From: Mesobacillus boroniphilus JCM 21738
GTDB taxonomy: Bacteria; Bacillota; Bacilli; Bacillales; Cytobacillaceae
DNA length: 64,000 nucleotides
Reading direction: 5' to 3'
NCBI RefSeq assembly: GCF_000517385.1
Contig: NZ_BAUW01000008.1
Location: 17,734 to 81,733, forward strand
Shown here: in pieces, positions 46,051 to 59,100 of the stretch
How the letters are laid out: every line of letters starts with the position of its first letter
Numbering within the stretch: the first letter of the stretch is position 1
Made by a program: the position numbers and the translations under genes
The notes under the pieces: generated by a model
Seen by the model: only the letters and a program-made list of their open reading frames with translations
Database searches by the model: none
Told to the model about the DNA's origin: nothing

Positions 46051-46996
46051 TTAATTGTAATCGATTTGTTTTCCTAAAAGGCCTGAAATAAGTTCCAGAG
46101 TTGCAAGCGAAGAAATATCATGCTCAAGGAGAGGCAAGAAAATTTGTCTCTGATTCTTGAATTCGTCTTTGATTTCATCAAGATACACTCGCTCGTTCGC
46201 TCTTCTTTGCTCCATGAACCTTCCATCTGCTTCATCTGGGATGACCTTATTAACTACGATTGAGTTAACATGTATTCCATGCTGGTGCAATGTATCGATT
46301 GCCTTGCTCGTTTCAAGTATTGGCAGTCGCTCGGCATTAAGTACAAATACATACTGTGTTTGAGTTCCATCTAGCAGGATTTCCCTTACACGCTTGAATC
46401 GGTTTTTTCGTTCATTCAGTTTGTCATATAAAGGGTCTTCAACGATTTCACCATCATTCATCACTGTGCGTAATTCTCGTTCACTCTTTTGCGCCGTTCC
46501 AACAGCCCGTCCATCCAGACGCCCATCAATTCCGGCAGTGTCAGGAGCCGGATTGTATGTCCGGTCGGTGCTGTGTCAAAAACAATAGCATCATAGTTTG
46601 CGTATTCCTCAAGATCAATGAGGTGATTTTGTCAAACAGCGCGGCTTCTTCTGCCCCAGGCGAGGATGCTGCCATGTCAATCTGCCTGTTGACCTCCTCC
46701 AGCATTGTTGCTTTTACCAGGCCTTTCAAGTTGCCTTTTACTCCATTTATATAGTTCCTGGACTCCTGTTCCGAGTCAATCTCTAATACATCCAGATTCT
46801 CCGTTGCACTTTCGATTTTTCCGCCGCTGAAGTTACGATGGAATAAATCGCCTGTATTATGGGCGGGGTCTGTTGATACCAGCAGTATCTTTTTTCTTTT
46901 CTGCGCAAGTAGAAGCGCCAATGCCGCGGATGTTGTGCTTTTGCCAACACCGCCTTTTCCGCCGATAAAATAGATCTTCTTTTCCAGCATGTCCAT
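46051..46996 (-). CDS. ArsA/GET3-family ATPase (two apparent frameshifts)
   Basis: A P-loop ATPase of about 315 aa. The deviant Walker [15 protein letters not shown] is at the N-terminus, LVSTDPAHN is the switch-1-like motif, and [17 protein letters not shown] (restored) is the switch II/Walker B. Family members pump arsenite with ArsB or insert tail-anchored proteins; here no arsB is near. Single bases are missing near 46621 and 46494; restoring both gives one continuous frame. It follows a cory-CC-star gene and cstA on the same strand, a known trio in Bacillaceae, so the target may be CstA-linked. Confidence 0.85.
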
Positions 46997-47007
46997 AACA
47001 CTTCCTC

Positions 47008-47271
47008 CTAACAGCAGCGTATTCCTTCAAGCGGGGATTTTTCCATTCCAGCCCTCAGATGCCATTCATGAAAACGTTCGATGATGACGGGGTATAGTTC
47101 AAGCGTATAGTAAAATGCCGGGTTGGGCAGACCTAGCATTTCCGAAAAGCACAGCAGCATAAACAAGTCTTCTTCATCTCTTAATTCACGAGCAATTTCG
47201 GTCCTGTGCGGCTGCCTGAGGATCTCATCATAGACAGCTATTGCACGCTTTAATTGTTCGTAGAAACCCAT
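47008..47271 (-). CDS. Cory-CC-star family small protein
   Basis: An 87-aa protein with predicted helices (MGFYEQLKRAIAVYDEIL). It ends in GIRCC and then the stop; the invariant pair of Cys as the last two residues gives the family its name, cory-CC-star. The family is found next to cstA and an ArsA-type ATPase, as here (58 bp after cstA, 11 bp before the ATPase). The function is unknown; a C-terminal CC could bind metal or form a redox or membrane-attachment site. Confidence 0.75.
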   Translation of the reverse strand: MGFYEQLKRAIAVYDEILRQPHRTEIARELRDEEDLFMLLCFSEMLGLPNPAFYYTLELYPVIIERFHEWHLRAGMEKSPLEGIRCC

Positions 47272-47329
47272 GCAAATTCCTCTCTTTCTAAAAATGACAA
47301 TAGAGACCGGTCGCCCGGCCTCCACTTCA

Positions 47330-49072
47330 TTACATTTCTTTGCTTAATGGCGGTGGATTATTCCTGCCGAAGGCTGCGATTGCCTCGATGATAATCCAGA
47401 ATACAAATATCAGGATCAGTCCGCCGATACCAAAGAGCAGCATATTCAGCTCACCGCTTCCATAACCAGACCACTGGAAAACGACCTGCTGAATCATTGC
47501 CCAAAGTGTCATGAAAAATACGAACACCATTGGGATGAAGGTTACAAGGTAATTCCTTCCCTGACGCTTCAGCCAGATGGAAATAAGCAGCAGGCTGACT
47601 CCGGCCAAAAGCTGGTTGCTTGTTCCGAACAGCGGCCACAATAGGTATCCGCCAGAACCGAATCCGTTAGGCCCTTTTGGCAATAATACTAGCGCCGCAC
47701 TGGAAACAACCGCAACAGTTGTAGCTACATGAGTCTTTGTCAGTGCCTGCACATTGTATTCGCTTCCGATTTCAGCGATGATATAACGCATTAATCTTAC
47801 TGACGTGTCCAAAGTTGTTGCAGCAAAGCTGACAACGATGATGGAAACAATCGTCCTTGCAATGTCTGCCGGAATCCAGATACCGGTCGCAAGCTGTGCA
47901 GCACCATTGATGAAGTTGCCAAGTCCACCTGCGCTTGCAGCCGCAAAGCTTGAATATGCAGCAGTAAATTCAGCTTTTGTCGCAAATACTGTAACAACCG
48001 CGATAATGGCGATTAGGGCAAGTACACCTTCCCCAACTGCTCCGAGGTAACCGACAAAACGGGCATCCGTTTCTTTTTCCAGCTGCTTAGAGGATGTTCC
48101 TGAAGAAACAAGACCATGGAAGCCGGAAATCGCACCACAGGCAATCGTAATGAATAATAAAGGGAACCAGGAAACGTCGTTAGCCGCTGCATTCATAGCT
48201 GGAGCCGTCACCTTAGGCTGAAGGAAAATCAGTCCTGCATATAGGATTAATAAACCTACAACCAACTGGTGCGAATTGATATAATCACGAGGCTGCAGGA
48301 GCTTCCATACCGGCAGTGTAGATGCAATATAAACATAAACCATCAGGACAACAATCCAGACTAAGAAAGCCATGGATACACCATTTAGACCAAACATGAC
48401 GGTATTATCCGCCCCGCCAAAATATCTCACAAGATCAATTTGCAATGCCGGGACGCGGCTGGCCAGGATGGCGGCACCGTACATAACGGCCAGTGCAATC
48501 AAGGAAGGAAGAAGCATTCCCTTCTTCTTTTTATAAACAGCATAACCAATCCAAATTGCAAGTGGTATCTGAAGGAATACCGATAGAACACTCGCAGGGA
48601 ATTTTACAAACAAGTTGGCGATGACCCATGCAAAAACGGCGTTGACCATCAAAACAAGTATTAAAATAATGAATAAGAACATGATTTTTGCGCGTTTGCC
48701 AATCAGCTTATTTGTGATGGCACCGACTGACTGCCCCTTATTCCTGACTGAAAGGACAAGTGTTCCAAAATCATGGACACCTGCTGCGAAGACCGTACCC
48801 AATGTAACCCACAGGAATGCAGGAAGCCATCCCCAATATACAGCAATCGCCGGCCCAACAATTGGTGCTGCTCCGGCAACCGATGTAAAATGGTGTCCCC
48901 AAAGGATCATCTTCTTCGTTGGGACAAAGTCTACCCCATCTGAATACTGGTGCGCCGGTGTGACATAGTTCGGGTCGAGACGGTAAATCTTTTCTGCTAC
49001 CCACTTAGAATAGAAGCGGTAGCCGATTGCAAACACAATCATTCCGATCACGGCTAACCATAAAGAATTCAT
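47330..49072 (-). CDS. cstA: Carbon starvation protein A (peptide/pyruvate transporter)
   Basis: A 580-aa membrane protein with about 16 hydrophobic segments. LDPNYVTPAHQYSDGVDFVPTKK at the start and GHHFTSVAGAAPIVGPAIAVYWGW are the CstA signature; GTLVLSVRNKGQSVG and FHGLVSSGTSSKQ are also typical. Relatives import peptides or pyruvate when carbon is scarce. It heads a unit with the cory-CC-star and ArsA-like genes. Confidence 0.93.
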   Translation of the reverse strand: MNSLWLAVIGMIVFAIGYRFYSKWVAEKIYRLDPNYVTPAHQYSDGVDFVPTKKMILWGHHFTSVAGAAPIVGPAIAVYWGWLPAFLWVTLGTVFAAGVHDFGTLVLSVRNKGQSVGAITNKLIGKRAKIMFLFIILILVLMVNAVFAWVIANLFVKFPASVLSVFLQIPLAIWIGYAVYKKKKGMLLPSLIALAVMYGAAILASRVPALQIDLVRYFGGADNTVMFGLNGVSMAFLVWIVVLMVYVYIASTLPVWKLLQPRDYINSHQLVVGLLILYAGLIFLQPKVTAPAMNAAANDVSWFPLLFITIACGAISGFHGLVSSGTSSKQLEKETDARFVGYLGAVGEGVLALIAIIAVVTVFATKAEFTAAYSSFAAASAGGLGNFINGAAQLATGIWIPADIARTIVSIIVVSFAATTLDTSVRLMRYIIAEIGSEYNVQALTKTHVATTVAVVSSAALVLLPKGPNGFGSGGYLLWPLFGTSNQLLAGVSLLLISIWLKRQGRNYLVTFIPMVFVFFMTLWAMIQQVVFQWSGYGSGELNMLLFGIGGLILIFVFWIIIEAIAAFGRNNPPPLSKEM

Positions 49073-49127
49073 TTTTATTAACCTCCTTTTTTATGAGTTG
49101 GTATTACAACTTAATAATAAAAATATA

Positions 49128-49143
49128 TTGACAAATTAGTCAA
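49128..49143. promoter_or_regulatory. Palindrome in the cstA promoter region
   Basis: TTGACAAATTAGTCAA, a 5-bp-arm palindrome 56 bp upstream of cstA. On the minus strand TTGACT can serve as a -35 box with TATTAT 18 bp further on, so a protein bound here could block the promoter. Confidence 0.35.
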
Positions 49144-49222
49144 TAAATTCTGATTATTTTTATTAAAAATTTGTCCCAGGAATTTTCCCAACATGCTGAT
49201 TCGACAATTTTAGACTTAGTTG

Positions 49223-49251
49223 TTGCAATGTTCAGATTATTAAAGTATAAA
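49223..49251 (+). promoter_or_regulatory. Possible sigma-A promoter of the neutral protease gene
   Basis: TTGCAA (49223-49228), 17-bp spacer, TATAAA (49246-49251), 54 bp before the TTG start. Confidence 0.4.
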
Positions 49252-49287
49252 TATGATAATCTACTAATTTTTATTAGATAGAATTAG

Positions 49288-50936
<1,649 letters not shown>

Positions 50937-50955
50937 TAGCTTAATATTTAGCAAG

Positions 50956-50989
50956 ACTGGCTCATTTACTAATGTGAGCCAGTTTTTTA
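50956..50989 (+). terminator. Terminator of the neutral protease gene
   Basis: ACTGGCTCA-loop-TGAGCCAGT followed by TTTTTTATT. Confidence 0.85.
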
Positions 50990-51062
50990 TTACGCTGCTG
51001 ATGATTCCCCACTTTCTGGTTTGAATGAGAAATATGGTCTTAATTACGGCCGATTGAGGCAG

Positions 51063-51522
51063 CGGGATCTTGACAGCTTTGACTTGCGTTCCTGAAAAGC
51101 GGTCAAAATAACGGCAGAATCTTGACAGCTTTGGTTCGGGATCATGAAAAGCTGTCACAAAAACACCGGAATCTTGACAGCTTTGGCCTCGTATCCAGAA
51201 AAGCTGTCACAATAACAGCAGAATCTTGACAGCTTTGACCCCGAATCCAGAAAAGCTGTCACAAAAACAACGGAATCTTGACAGCTTTGGCCCCGGATCC
51301 AGAAAAGCTGTCACAAAAACAACGGAATCTTGACAGCTTTGACCCCGGATCCAGAAAAGCTGTCACAAAAACAACGGAATCTTGACAACTTTGGGCTCGA
51401 ATCCATAAAAGCTGTCACAAAAACAGCAGAATCTTGACAGCTTTGGTACCGGATCTAGAAAAGCTGTCACAAAAACAGCGGAATCTTGACAGCTTCACCT
51501 CCATGGTCTAAAAAGCTGTCAA
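51063..51522. repeat. Tandem hairpin array 3 (nine units, exact 52-bp period)
   Basis: TGACAGCTTT-type arms begin at 51071, 51123, 51175, 51227, 51279, 51331, 51383, 51435 and 51487, all exactly 52 bp apart. Each unit holds a 35-nt inverted repeat (TGACAGCTTT ... AAAAGCTGTCA) with a loop of about 14 variable bases, then a 17-nt linker (CACAAAAACAACGGAATCT-like). Stems are conserved and loops vary. It fills the gap between the protease terminator and the S-box leader. Confidence 0.9.
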
Positions 51523-51660
51523 AATGAAATAATTCAACCCTGCCCGACTTTACACACACCAGCATTTCACCTATTCACTTCACCGCATTAATAAAATGAT
51601 TGACAATCTTTCACAACAGCTGTAATATTTAGAGAAATTTAATAATTCAATAATATGAAT

Positions 51661-51823
51661 CTTATCCAGAGAAGCTGAGGGTCCTGGCCCTGTGAAGCTT
51701 CAGCAACCTTCAACTCTGTTTGTTGAAAAGGTGCTAATTCCAGCAAGTTTTTTTAAAACTTGGCAGATAAGAAGAACGGCTATCATCTGTAAAAGTCTTC
51801 TTCTTAAGAAGGCTTTTTGTTTT
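51661..51823 (+). promoter_or_regulatory. SAM-I riboswitch (S-box) with transcription terminator
   Basis: The aptamer runs from CTTATCC (51661) to GATAAG (51771). Core phrases AGAGAAGCTGAGGG, GGCCCTGTGAAGCTTCAGCAACC and AAGGTGCTAATTCCAGC are those of the S-box. Terminator AGTCTTCTT / AAGAAGGCTTTTT lies at about 51793-51823. When SAM is bound, transcription of the methionine operon stops here. Confidence 0.96.
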
Positions 51824-51949
51824 ATTAGGGACTCCCCCGCACCGTCTTTCTGGAGCTTTGCGGTCTTTGTCTTTTTAAAAGTCGATGATTTCGTCTTTAC
51901 TCATAAAACAAAAATTGCCGTCTAACTAGAATCATGAGGAGTGAGTAAT

Positions 51950-53064
51950 TTGGCAGAAATCGATACAAAGTTAGCACAGCTTGGCAACAGAAGTGAATCA
52001 TCTACAGGTGCGGTCAATCCACCCATCTATTTAACAACAGCCTACCGCCACGGAGGGATTGGCCAATCGAGCGGTTATGATTATGTGCGCACCGGCAACC
52101 CTACTCGCGAAATTCTTGAAAAGGCGATTGCAGACCTTGAAGAAGGTGACCGCGGCTTCGCCTGCAGTTCCGGAATGGCCGCGATTTGGACCGTTCTTTC
52201 ATTATTCGCACATGGAGATGAATGGATTGTCTCTAAGGATTTATACGGAGGAACTTACCGGCTTCTCGAGCAGGGTTTCAAAAAATGGGGATTAAATAGT
52301 ACATATGCTGACATGGCAGATCTAAACGAAATAAAATCGGCAATCACACCGAGGACGAAGGCGCTTTTTGTGGAAACGCCGACAAACCCGCTTATGGAGC
52401 AAGCTGATATTAAAGCAATCGCAAAAATCGCAAAAGAAAACGGTATTCTGCTGATTGTTGATAATACCTTCTACACTCCCCTGCTGCAAAAACCATTGAC
52501 TATAGGTGCTGACATTGTGATTCACAGTGCAACAAAATATCTTGGCGGCCACAATGATGTCCTTGCGGGCTGATCGTTGCCAGGGGACAGCAGTTATGTG
52601 ATTCTCTATTCCTTCATCATAATGGTGGCGGTGCGGTGTTAAGTCCATTCGACTCCTGGCTCCTCATCCGCGGTATGAAGACTCTGGCATTAAGGATGGA
52701 ACGCCACGAGCAAAACGCCAGAGAGATTGTCGATTATTTACAAAGGCATAATGCAGTCAATGATGTCCTTTATCCTGGCAGAGGCGGAATGATCTCTTTC
52801 AGGGTCCACTCCCCTGCCATAGTCAATCCATTTTTAAAAAGCCTTTCCACAATTACTTTTGCCGAAAGTCTTGGTGGTGTTGAGAGCTTCATTACTTACC
52901 CTGCAACACAGACACATGCTGATATACCAGTTGAAATTCGCGAACAAACAGGTGTTTGTGACCGACTGCTGCGATTTTCTGTGGGAATCGAAAATGTTGC
53001 TGATCTGATAAATGATCTAGAAGAAGCATTCCAAAAGGCACTCCAGGAGGCAAAAACAATATGA
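51950..53064 (+). CDS. metI: Cystathionine gamma-synthase / O-acetylhomoserine thiolyase (apparent frameshift)
   Basis: A PLP enzyme of about 371 aa that joins cysteine (or sulfide) to an activated homoserine in methionine synthesis. YDYVRTGNPTREILEKAIADLE, SSGMAAIWT, the PLP-Lys motif IHSATKYLGGHNDVLAG and the C-terminal GVESFITYPATQTHADIP are intact. GAGGAG stands 8 nt before the TTG at 51950, which is preferred over GTG at 51941. One base is missing near 52570, right after the PLP-Lys motif; restored, the frame reads LAGLIVARGQQLCD. It is first in the S-box operon. Confidence 0.92.
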
Positions 53065-54242
53065 GTCACCAATATACATTCGAAACCCAGCTGCTCCATA
53101 ATAAACATAAATTTGACCCTGCAACCGGTGGTGTCAGCGTGCCGATTCAGCACGCCTCAACATTCCACCAGCCCTCGGCAGTCAAATTCGGAAAATATGA
53201 TTATAGCCGGAGTCTTAACCCTACAAGAGAGGCACTTGAGGAAATAATCACCGAACTGGAGGGCGGTGTGCGGGGTTTTGCTTTTTCCTCCGGGATGGCC
53301 GCCATCTCAACTGCATTTTTACTCCTTTCCCAGGGAGATCACGTGGTCGTAACCGAGGATGTTTATGGCGGGACATATCGAATGGTTACACAGGTGTTGA
53401 ACCGTTTTGGAATTGAGCATACTTTTGTGGACATGACTGACCTGGACGCGGTGGAAAAAGCGATTAGGCCAAACACTGCATTGCTATATGCTGAAACTCC
53501 TTCCAATCCGTTATTGAAGGTAACTGACATAAAAGCTGTCAGCGCAATCGCTAAGAAACACGGCGCTTATACTTTTGTTGACAACACTTTCATGACTCCA
53601 TACTTGCAGCGTCCGCTTGAACTTGGAGCAGATATTGTCCTTCACAGTGCCACAAAGTTCTTATCCGGCCACAGTGATACGGTGGCAGGCCTCGCAGTAG
53701 TCAAGGATGAAGAACTCGCAAACAGGCTTTATACCCTGCAAAACTCCTTCGGTGCTGTCCTAGGAGTACAGGATGCGTGGCTTGTGATGAGAGGTATTAA
53801 GACCCTGTCTGTCAGGATGAAGAAATCTCAGGAAAGCGCAAAGAAAATCGCAGAATTTTTAAAAGATCAGCCTTTAATCAAAAATGTCTTTTACCCTGGC
53901 CTTGCAGATCACCCACAGGCAAGCCTTCAGCTTCGGCAGGCATTTGGGCCAGGAGCGGTGCTTTCCTTTGAACTTGAAAATGCCGAGGTTTTAGCTAGAT
54001 TTATAGAACTAGTAAGACTGCCTGTGTTTGCAGTCAGCCTTGGAGCCGTAGAATCCATCCTCTCCTACCCGGCAAAAATGTCACATGCAGCCATACCTCA
54101 GGATGAACGGGAAAGGCGCGGTATCTCTGATGGTCTCCTTCGATTATCAGTCGGGCTTGAAAGCGCTGATGATTTGATCGCGGACTTTGAGCAAGCTTTG
54201 GATTCAATAGGAATACTAGAAGCACAAAAGGAGGAAGTCTAA
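53061..54242 (+). CDS. metC: Cystathionine beta-lyase
   Basis: A 393-aa PLP enzyme that cleaves cystathionine to homocysteine. [40 protein letters not shown]-Lys in [17 protein letters not shown] and [19 protein letters not shown] are conserved. Its start overlaps the metI stop by 4 bp, and its stop overlaps the next gene's start, so three genes are translationally coupled. It is a paralogue of metI. Confidence 0.93.
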   Translation: MSHQYTFETQLLHNKHKFDPATGGVSVPIQHASTFHQPSAVKFGKYDYSRSLNPTREALEEIITELEGGVRGFAFSSGMAAISTAFLLLSQGDHVVVTEDVYGGTYRMVTQVLNRFGIEHTFVDMTDLDAVEKAIRPNTALLYAETPSNPLLKVTDIKAVSAIAKKHGAYTFVDNTFMTPYLQRPLELGADIVLHSATKFLSGHSDTVAGLAVVKDEELANRLYTLQNSFGAVLGVQDAWLVMRGIKTLSVRMKKSQESAKKIAEFLKDQPLIKNVFYPGLADHPQASLQLRQAFGPGAVLSFELENAEVLARFIELVRLPVFAVSLGAVESILSYPAKMSHAAIPQDERERRGISDGLLRLSVGLESADDLIADFEQALDSIGILEAQKEEV

Positions 54243-56102
54243 TGAGTTTCCTGAAACGCCTGGAAAATAAAATTTTAATCGCAGATGGAGCGATTGGTAC
54301 TCTCCTCCACTCTTATGGTGCTGGTACTTGTTTTGAAGAGTTGAACATTTCACATCCTGAGGACATCATCCGGATCCATAAAGCCTATATAAACGCGGGT
54401 GCCGACCTTATCCAGACGAACACATACGCAGCCAATTATATAAAACTTGAAAGATATGGACTCGAGGATCAGGTGAAAGAGATTAATAGTGCAGCAGTAA
54501 AACTCGCCCGACAAGCTGCGGGCACTGATGCCTATGTCCTTGGGACGATTGGTGGGAACCGGGGGATCAGGCCCTCCGCTATCCCGATTGAAGAAATCAA
54601 AAGAAGCTTCAGGGAGCAGCTCTACTGTCTTCTCCTTGAAGGGGTAGACGGACTTTTGCTAGAAACATTTTATGATATGGAAGAAATTGAAACAGTGCTC
54701 GAGATTGCCCGAAAGGAGACCGACCTGCCAATCATCGCCCAGGTATCCCTTCAGGAAATAGGTATCATGCAGGATCAGACCCCGCTTCAGGAAGCTTTTA
54801 ATAGACTTGAAGACCTTGGTGCTGACATTGTCGGTCTTAATTGCAGACTTGGGCCACATCATATGATTTCCAGTTTTGAGCAAATAGAGTTGCCGTCAAG
54901 AGCATTTCTTTCCGCCTATCCAAATGCCGGATTGCCCGCCTACACAGATGGGAAATTCCATTACGAAGGCAATCCTGAATATTTCGGCAAATCAGCCCGC
55001 AGTTTCCGCGACCAGGGAGTCAGGCTGATTGGACTGTTGCGGAACGACGCCTGAACATATAAAAGCATTTGCTGATGAACTGAAGGGATTGCCACCAGTG
55101 TTAGACAAGAAAATCCCTGCGAAAAAGCCCAAAATTGTTGTCACTCCCGTTGACGTAAAAAGGCCATTAGCCCCACTTCAACAAGTGGTGAAAGAACGGC
55201 CGTCAGTGATCGTGGAGCTTGACTCACCGCGAAAGCTGGATACAACTCGTTTTTTTGAAGGAGCAAAAGCACTAAAGGATACAGGTATAGACGCACTGAC
55301 TCTGGCTGATAATTCACTTGCTTCACCTAGGATTTCAAATTCGGCAATTGGGCATCTCGTAAAGGAAAAGATCGGTTTGCGCCCGCTTGTACATCTGACT
55401 TGCCGTGACCGGAACATCATTGGACTTCAGTCTCATTTGATGGGTTTGCATACACTTGGTCTGCATGACGTGTTAGCCGTAACAGGCGACCCTGCACGTG
55501 TCGGTGATTTTCCTGGTGCATCGTCAGTTTTTGATGTCTCTTCCTTCGAACTGATCGAGATGATCAAGCAGTTTAATGAAGGTCTCTCCTATTCTGGAAA
55601 AGACTTAGGACAAAAAGGTGCTTTTTCGATTGGCGCTGCTTTCAATCCAAATGTTCGTTCCATTGAAAAAGCTGTCATGAGGATGGAAAAGAAAATCCAT
55701 GCTGGTGCTGATTATTTCATCACCCAGCCCGTTTACTCTGAAAAAATGCTTTTGGAGGTCCATGAAGCAACAAAGCACATTGATGCCCCTGTTTATATTG
55801 GCCTGATGCCGCTAACGAGCAGCAGAAATGCTGAATTCCTTCATAATGAAGTTCCTGGCATCAAGATTTCACAGGAAATCCTGGACATAATGGCGAAATT
55901 CAATAATGAACCGCTGCAATCCAAAAAGGAAGGCATAGCGATTACAAAGGGTTTGATTGAGGCTGCAGCAGAACTGTTTAACGGAATCTATTTAATCACT
56001 CCTTTTATGAACTATGAAATGAGTGTCGAGTTATCGGGCTACGCTAATGAATACAGCAGCCGTCTTATGAGGAGGAAACAAAATGTCAACCTTGTTAACT
56101 GA
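54242..56102 (+). CDS. yitJ: Bifunctional homocysteine S-methyltransferase / 5,10-methylene-THF reductase (apparent frameshift)
   Basis: A two-domain protein of about 619 aa. The N-terminal homocysteine methyltransferase (about 1-285) shows [23 protein letters not shown] and [11 protein letters not shown]. The C-terminal MetF-like reductase (about 310-610, FAD-dependent) has [35 protein letters not shown] and [17 protein letters not shown]. The frame shifts near 55031, exactly in the zinc motif: it should read [12 protein letters not shown] and two bases seem missing. It makes methyl-THF for MetH downstream. Confidence 0.9.
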
Positions 56103-59100
56103 GCAGATGAGAAAAAAGATCCTGATCATGGACGGAGCGATGGGAACGATGCTCCAGCAGGCAGACCTGACCCCGGAGGATTTTGGCGGTGAAGAATATG
56201 AAGGCTGTAACGAAATCCTGAATCTGACAGTACCTGATGTAATTGAAAATATCCACCGTGAATACTTTAAGGCTGGCGCAGATATCGTTGAGACAAATAC
56301 GTTTGGTGCAACTAGCCTGGTGCTGGACGAATACGACCTGGCCCATAGAGCGTACGAAATCAACAAGGAAGCAGCTCTTATTGCCAGAAAAGCGGCCGAT
56401 GAGGCATCCTCTCCCTCACAGCCCCGTTTTGTGGCTGGTTCTATGGGACCCACAACCAAAACATTGAGCGTGACTGGGGGTTCTACCTTTGAAGAGATGT
56501 CCGCGTCCTACGAAGAACAGGCTCTTGGCCTGATCGATGGCAACGTTGATTTGCTATTGCTCGAAACAAGCCAGGATTTACTGAATGTAAAAGCAGCGTA
56601 TACGGGAATCCAGCGTGCATTTCAGAAGAGTGGCAGAGAACTACCTCTGATGATTTCTGCAACGATTGAACCAATGGGCACTACACTCGCTGGTCAATCC
56701 ATCGAAGCATTTTATATTTCTGTTCAGCATATGAATCCAATTGCAATCGGACTGAATTGCGCAACCGGGCCGGAATTCATGCAGGAGAATTTGCGTTCCT
56801 TGTCCTCCCTTTCATCTTCTGCTGTCAGCTGTTATCCTAACGCTGGCCTGCCCGATGAGGAAGGCCAATATCATGAAACGCCTGACACGCTCGCTCAGAA
56901 GCTTTCTGATTTTGCCGGTGAAGGCTGGCTGAATATTGTCGGAGGCTGCTGCGGAACTACACCTGCACATATAAAGGCAATTTCGGAAAAAATGCAGGAA
57001 CGGCCGCCAAGACAGACAGAAGATAACAAGCTGCACATGGTTTCCGGGATCGAGCCCTTCATCTATGACGATCCAACATTAAGGCCCATCATGGTAGGGG
57101 AACGGACGAACGTAATCGGTTCCCGAAAATTCAAGCGGCTGATTTCCGAAGGCAAAATAGAAGAAGCAGCTGAGATTGCAAGGTCCCAGGTTAAAAATGG
57201 CGCGCATGTCATCGATATCTGCCTGGCTGACCCGGACAGAGATGAGCTTCATGACATGGAAACATTTATTAAAGAAGTTGTTAAAAAAGTTAAAGCTCCG
57301 CTCGTTATAGACTCTACTGATGATGAAGTAATTGAAAAAGCACTGAGTTATTCCCAGGGTAAGGCAATTATCAATTCTATCAATCTAGAAGATGGCGAAG
57401 AACGATTCGAGTCTGTTGCTCGCCTTATTCACAAATATGGTGCTGCTGTTGTTGTTGGAACGATTGAAGAAGAGGGTATGGGTGTTTCCGCTGAAAGGAA
57501 ATTGGAAATTGCTAAACGGTCATACGACTTGCTTGTCAATAAATATAAAGTACCGGCACAGGACTTGATTTTTGATCCGCTCGTTTTCCCTGTCGGCACC
57601 GGAGATGAACAATACATTGGCTCAGCAAAAGCAACCGTTGAAGGAATCAGGATGATCAAGGAAACTTTCCCGGAAACGCAAACAATCCTTGGAATTAGCA
57701 ATGTTTCCTTCGGTCTGCCACCTGTTGGCCGCGAAGTATTGAATTCGGTATTTCTTTATCACTGCACCCAGGCAGGCCTCGATTACGCCATTGTGAATAC
57801 GGAAAAGCTCGAGCGATTCGCTTCGATCAGTCCTGAAGAAGTTAAAATGGCTGAAGAGCTGTTATTCAATACAACAGATGAGACACTTGCGGAATTCACT
57901 GATTTTTACCGTGATAAAAAGAAAGAAACAAAAAGCACCCTGCCTGATATGACATTAGAAGAAAGACTGTCCTACTATGTAGTTGAAGGCACAAAAGAAG
58001 GCCTGCAGCCAGACCTGGATTTGGCACTGGACCTCTACCCTGCCCCACTGGATATCATTAACGGGCCATTGATGGATGGGATGAAGGAAGTTGGCAGACT
58101 GTTCAATGATAATCAGTTGATTGTGGCAGAAGTCCTTCAGAGTGCAGAAGTCATGAAGGCTGCCGTGTCCCATTTAGAGCCTCATATGGAGAAAAATGAC
58201 ACAACCGCTGCAAAGGGTAAGGTGCTTCTCGCCACTGTAAAAGGTGATGTACACGATATTGGGAAAAACCTGGTTGATATTATCCTGAGCAATAATGGCT
58301 ATGATGTGGTCGACCTGGGAATAAAGGTGGCGCCAACTGCCCTCATTGAGGCGATCAAAAAAGAAAAACCGGATATCATTGGTCTCTCAGGCCTCCTTGT
58401 GAAATCTGCTCAGCAAATGGTGCTTACAGCTCATGATATGAAGCAAGCCGGGATTGACACTCCGATACTTGTGGGCGGTGCCGCTTTATCTAGAAAGTTC
58501 ACAGATACAAAGATCGCCAAGGAGTATGACGGACTAGTATTGTATGCAAAAGATGCGATGAACGGCCTGTCGATCGCGAATCAGCTCCGGGAGCCGGACG
58601 GGTACGAACAATTTTTAACAGAACAAAAAGCTAAGCAGGAAGCCGCACTGAATAAGCAGGAATTTACGACAAACGGCCGAACTTCTGCCACAACCGTTTT
58701 GGAGCGTCCCAAAGTGACGGCAAAGGCACCGGTGTTCATACCTCAGGATACGAAAAGGCATATCGTTAAATCCTACTCACTGTCCCATATTGAGCCCTAT
58801 ATCAACCAGCAAATGCTTATGGGGCATCATCTTGGATTAAAGGGAAAGGTAGAAAATTTACTTGCTGAAGGTAATGATAAGGCAGTCAAGCTATATGAAG
58901 TCGTCCAAACCCTTTTAAAGGAAGCAAAGCAAATAATTGGATCAAACCGGCTGCCGTTTACCAGTTCTTCCCTGCCCAGTCAGATGGAAATAGGCTCTAT
59001 ATTTTTAACCCAGAACAACCGGATCAAATCCTGGAAACCTTTGATTTTCCACGCCAGGAGGTTGCTCCCGGCCTTTGCCTGGCAGATTACGTTCGATCCG

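Noticed and set aside
46051..46996. Arsenite resistance ATPase
   Set aside because: No arsB, arsC or arsR is near, and the neighbours cstA and cory-CC-star point to another role.
51063..51522. CRISPR array
   Set aside because: The units are inverted repeats with only about 14 variable loop bases and a conserved 17-nt linker, not identical repeats with unique spacers of 30 nt or more, and no cas genes are near.
52560..52580. In-frame TGA in metI as selenocysteine
   Set aside because: The sequence after the TGA continues homologous in another frame, so this is a lost base, not a Sec codon. The same holds for TGA at 41173 in the RsbR-like gene.
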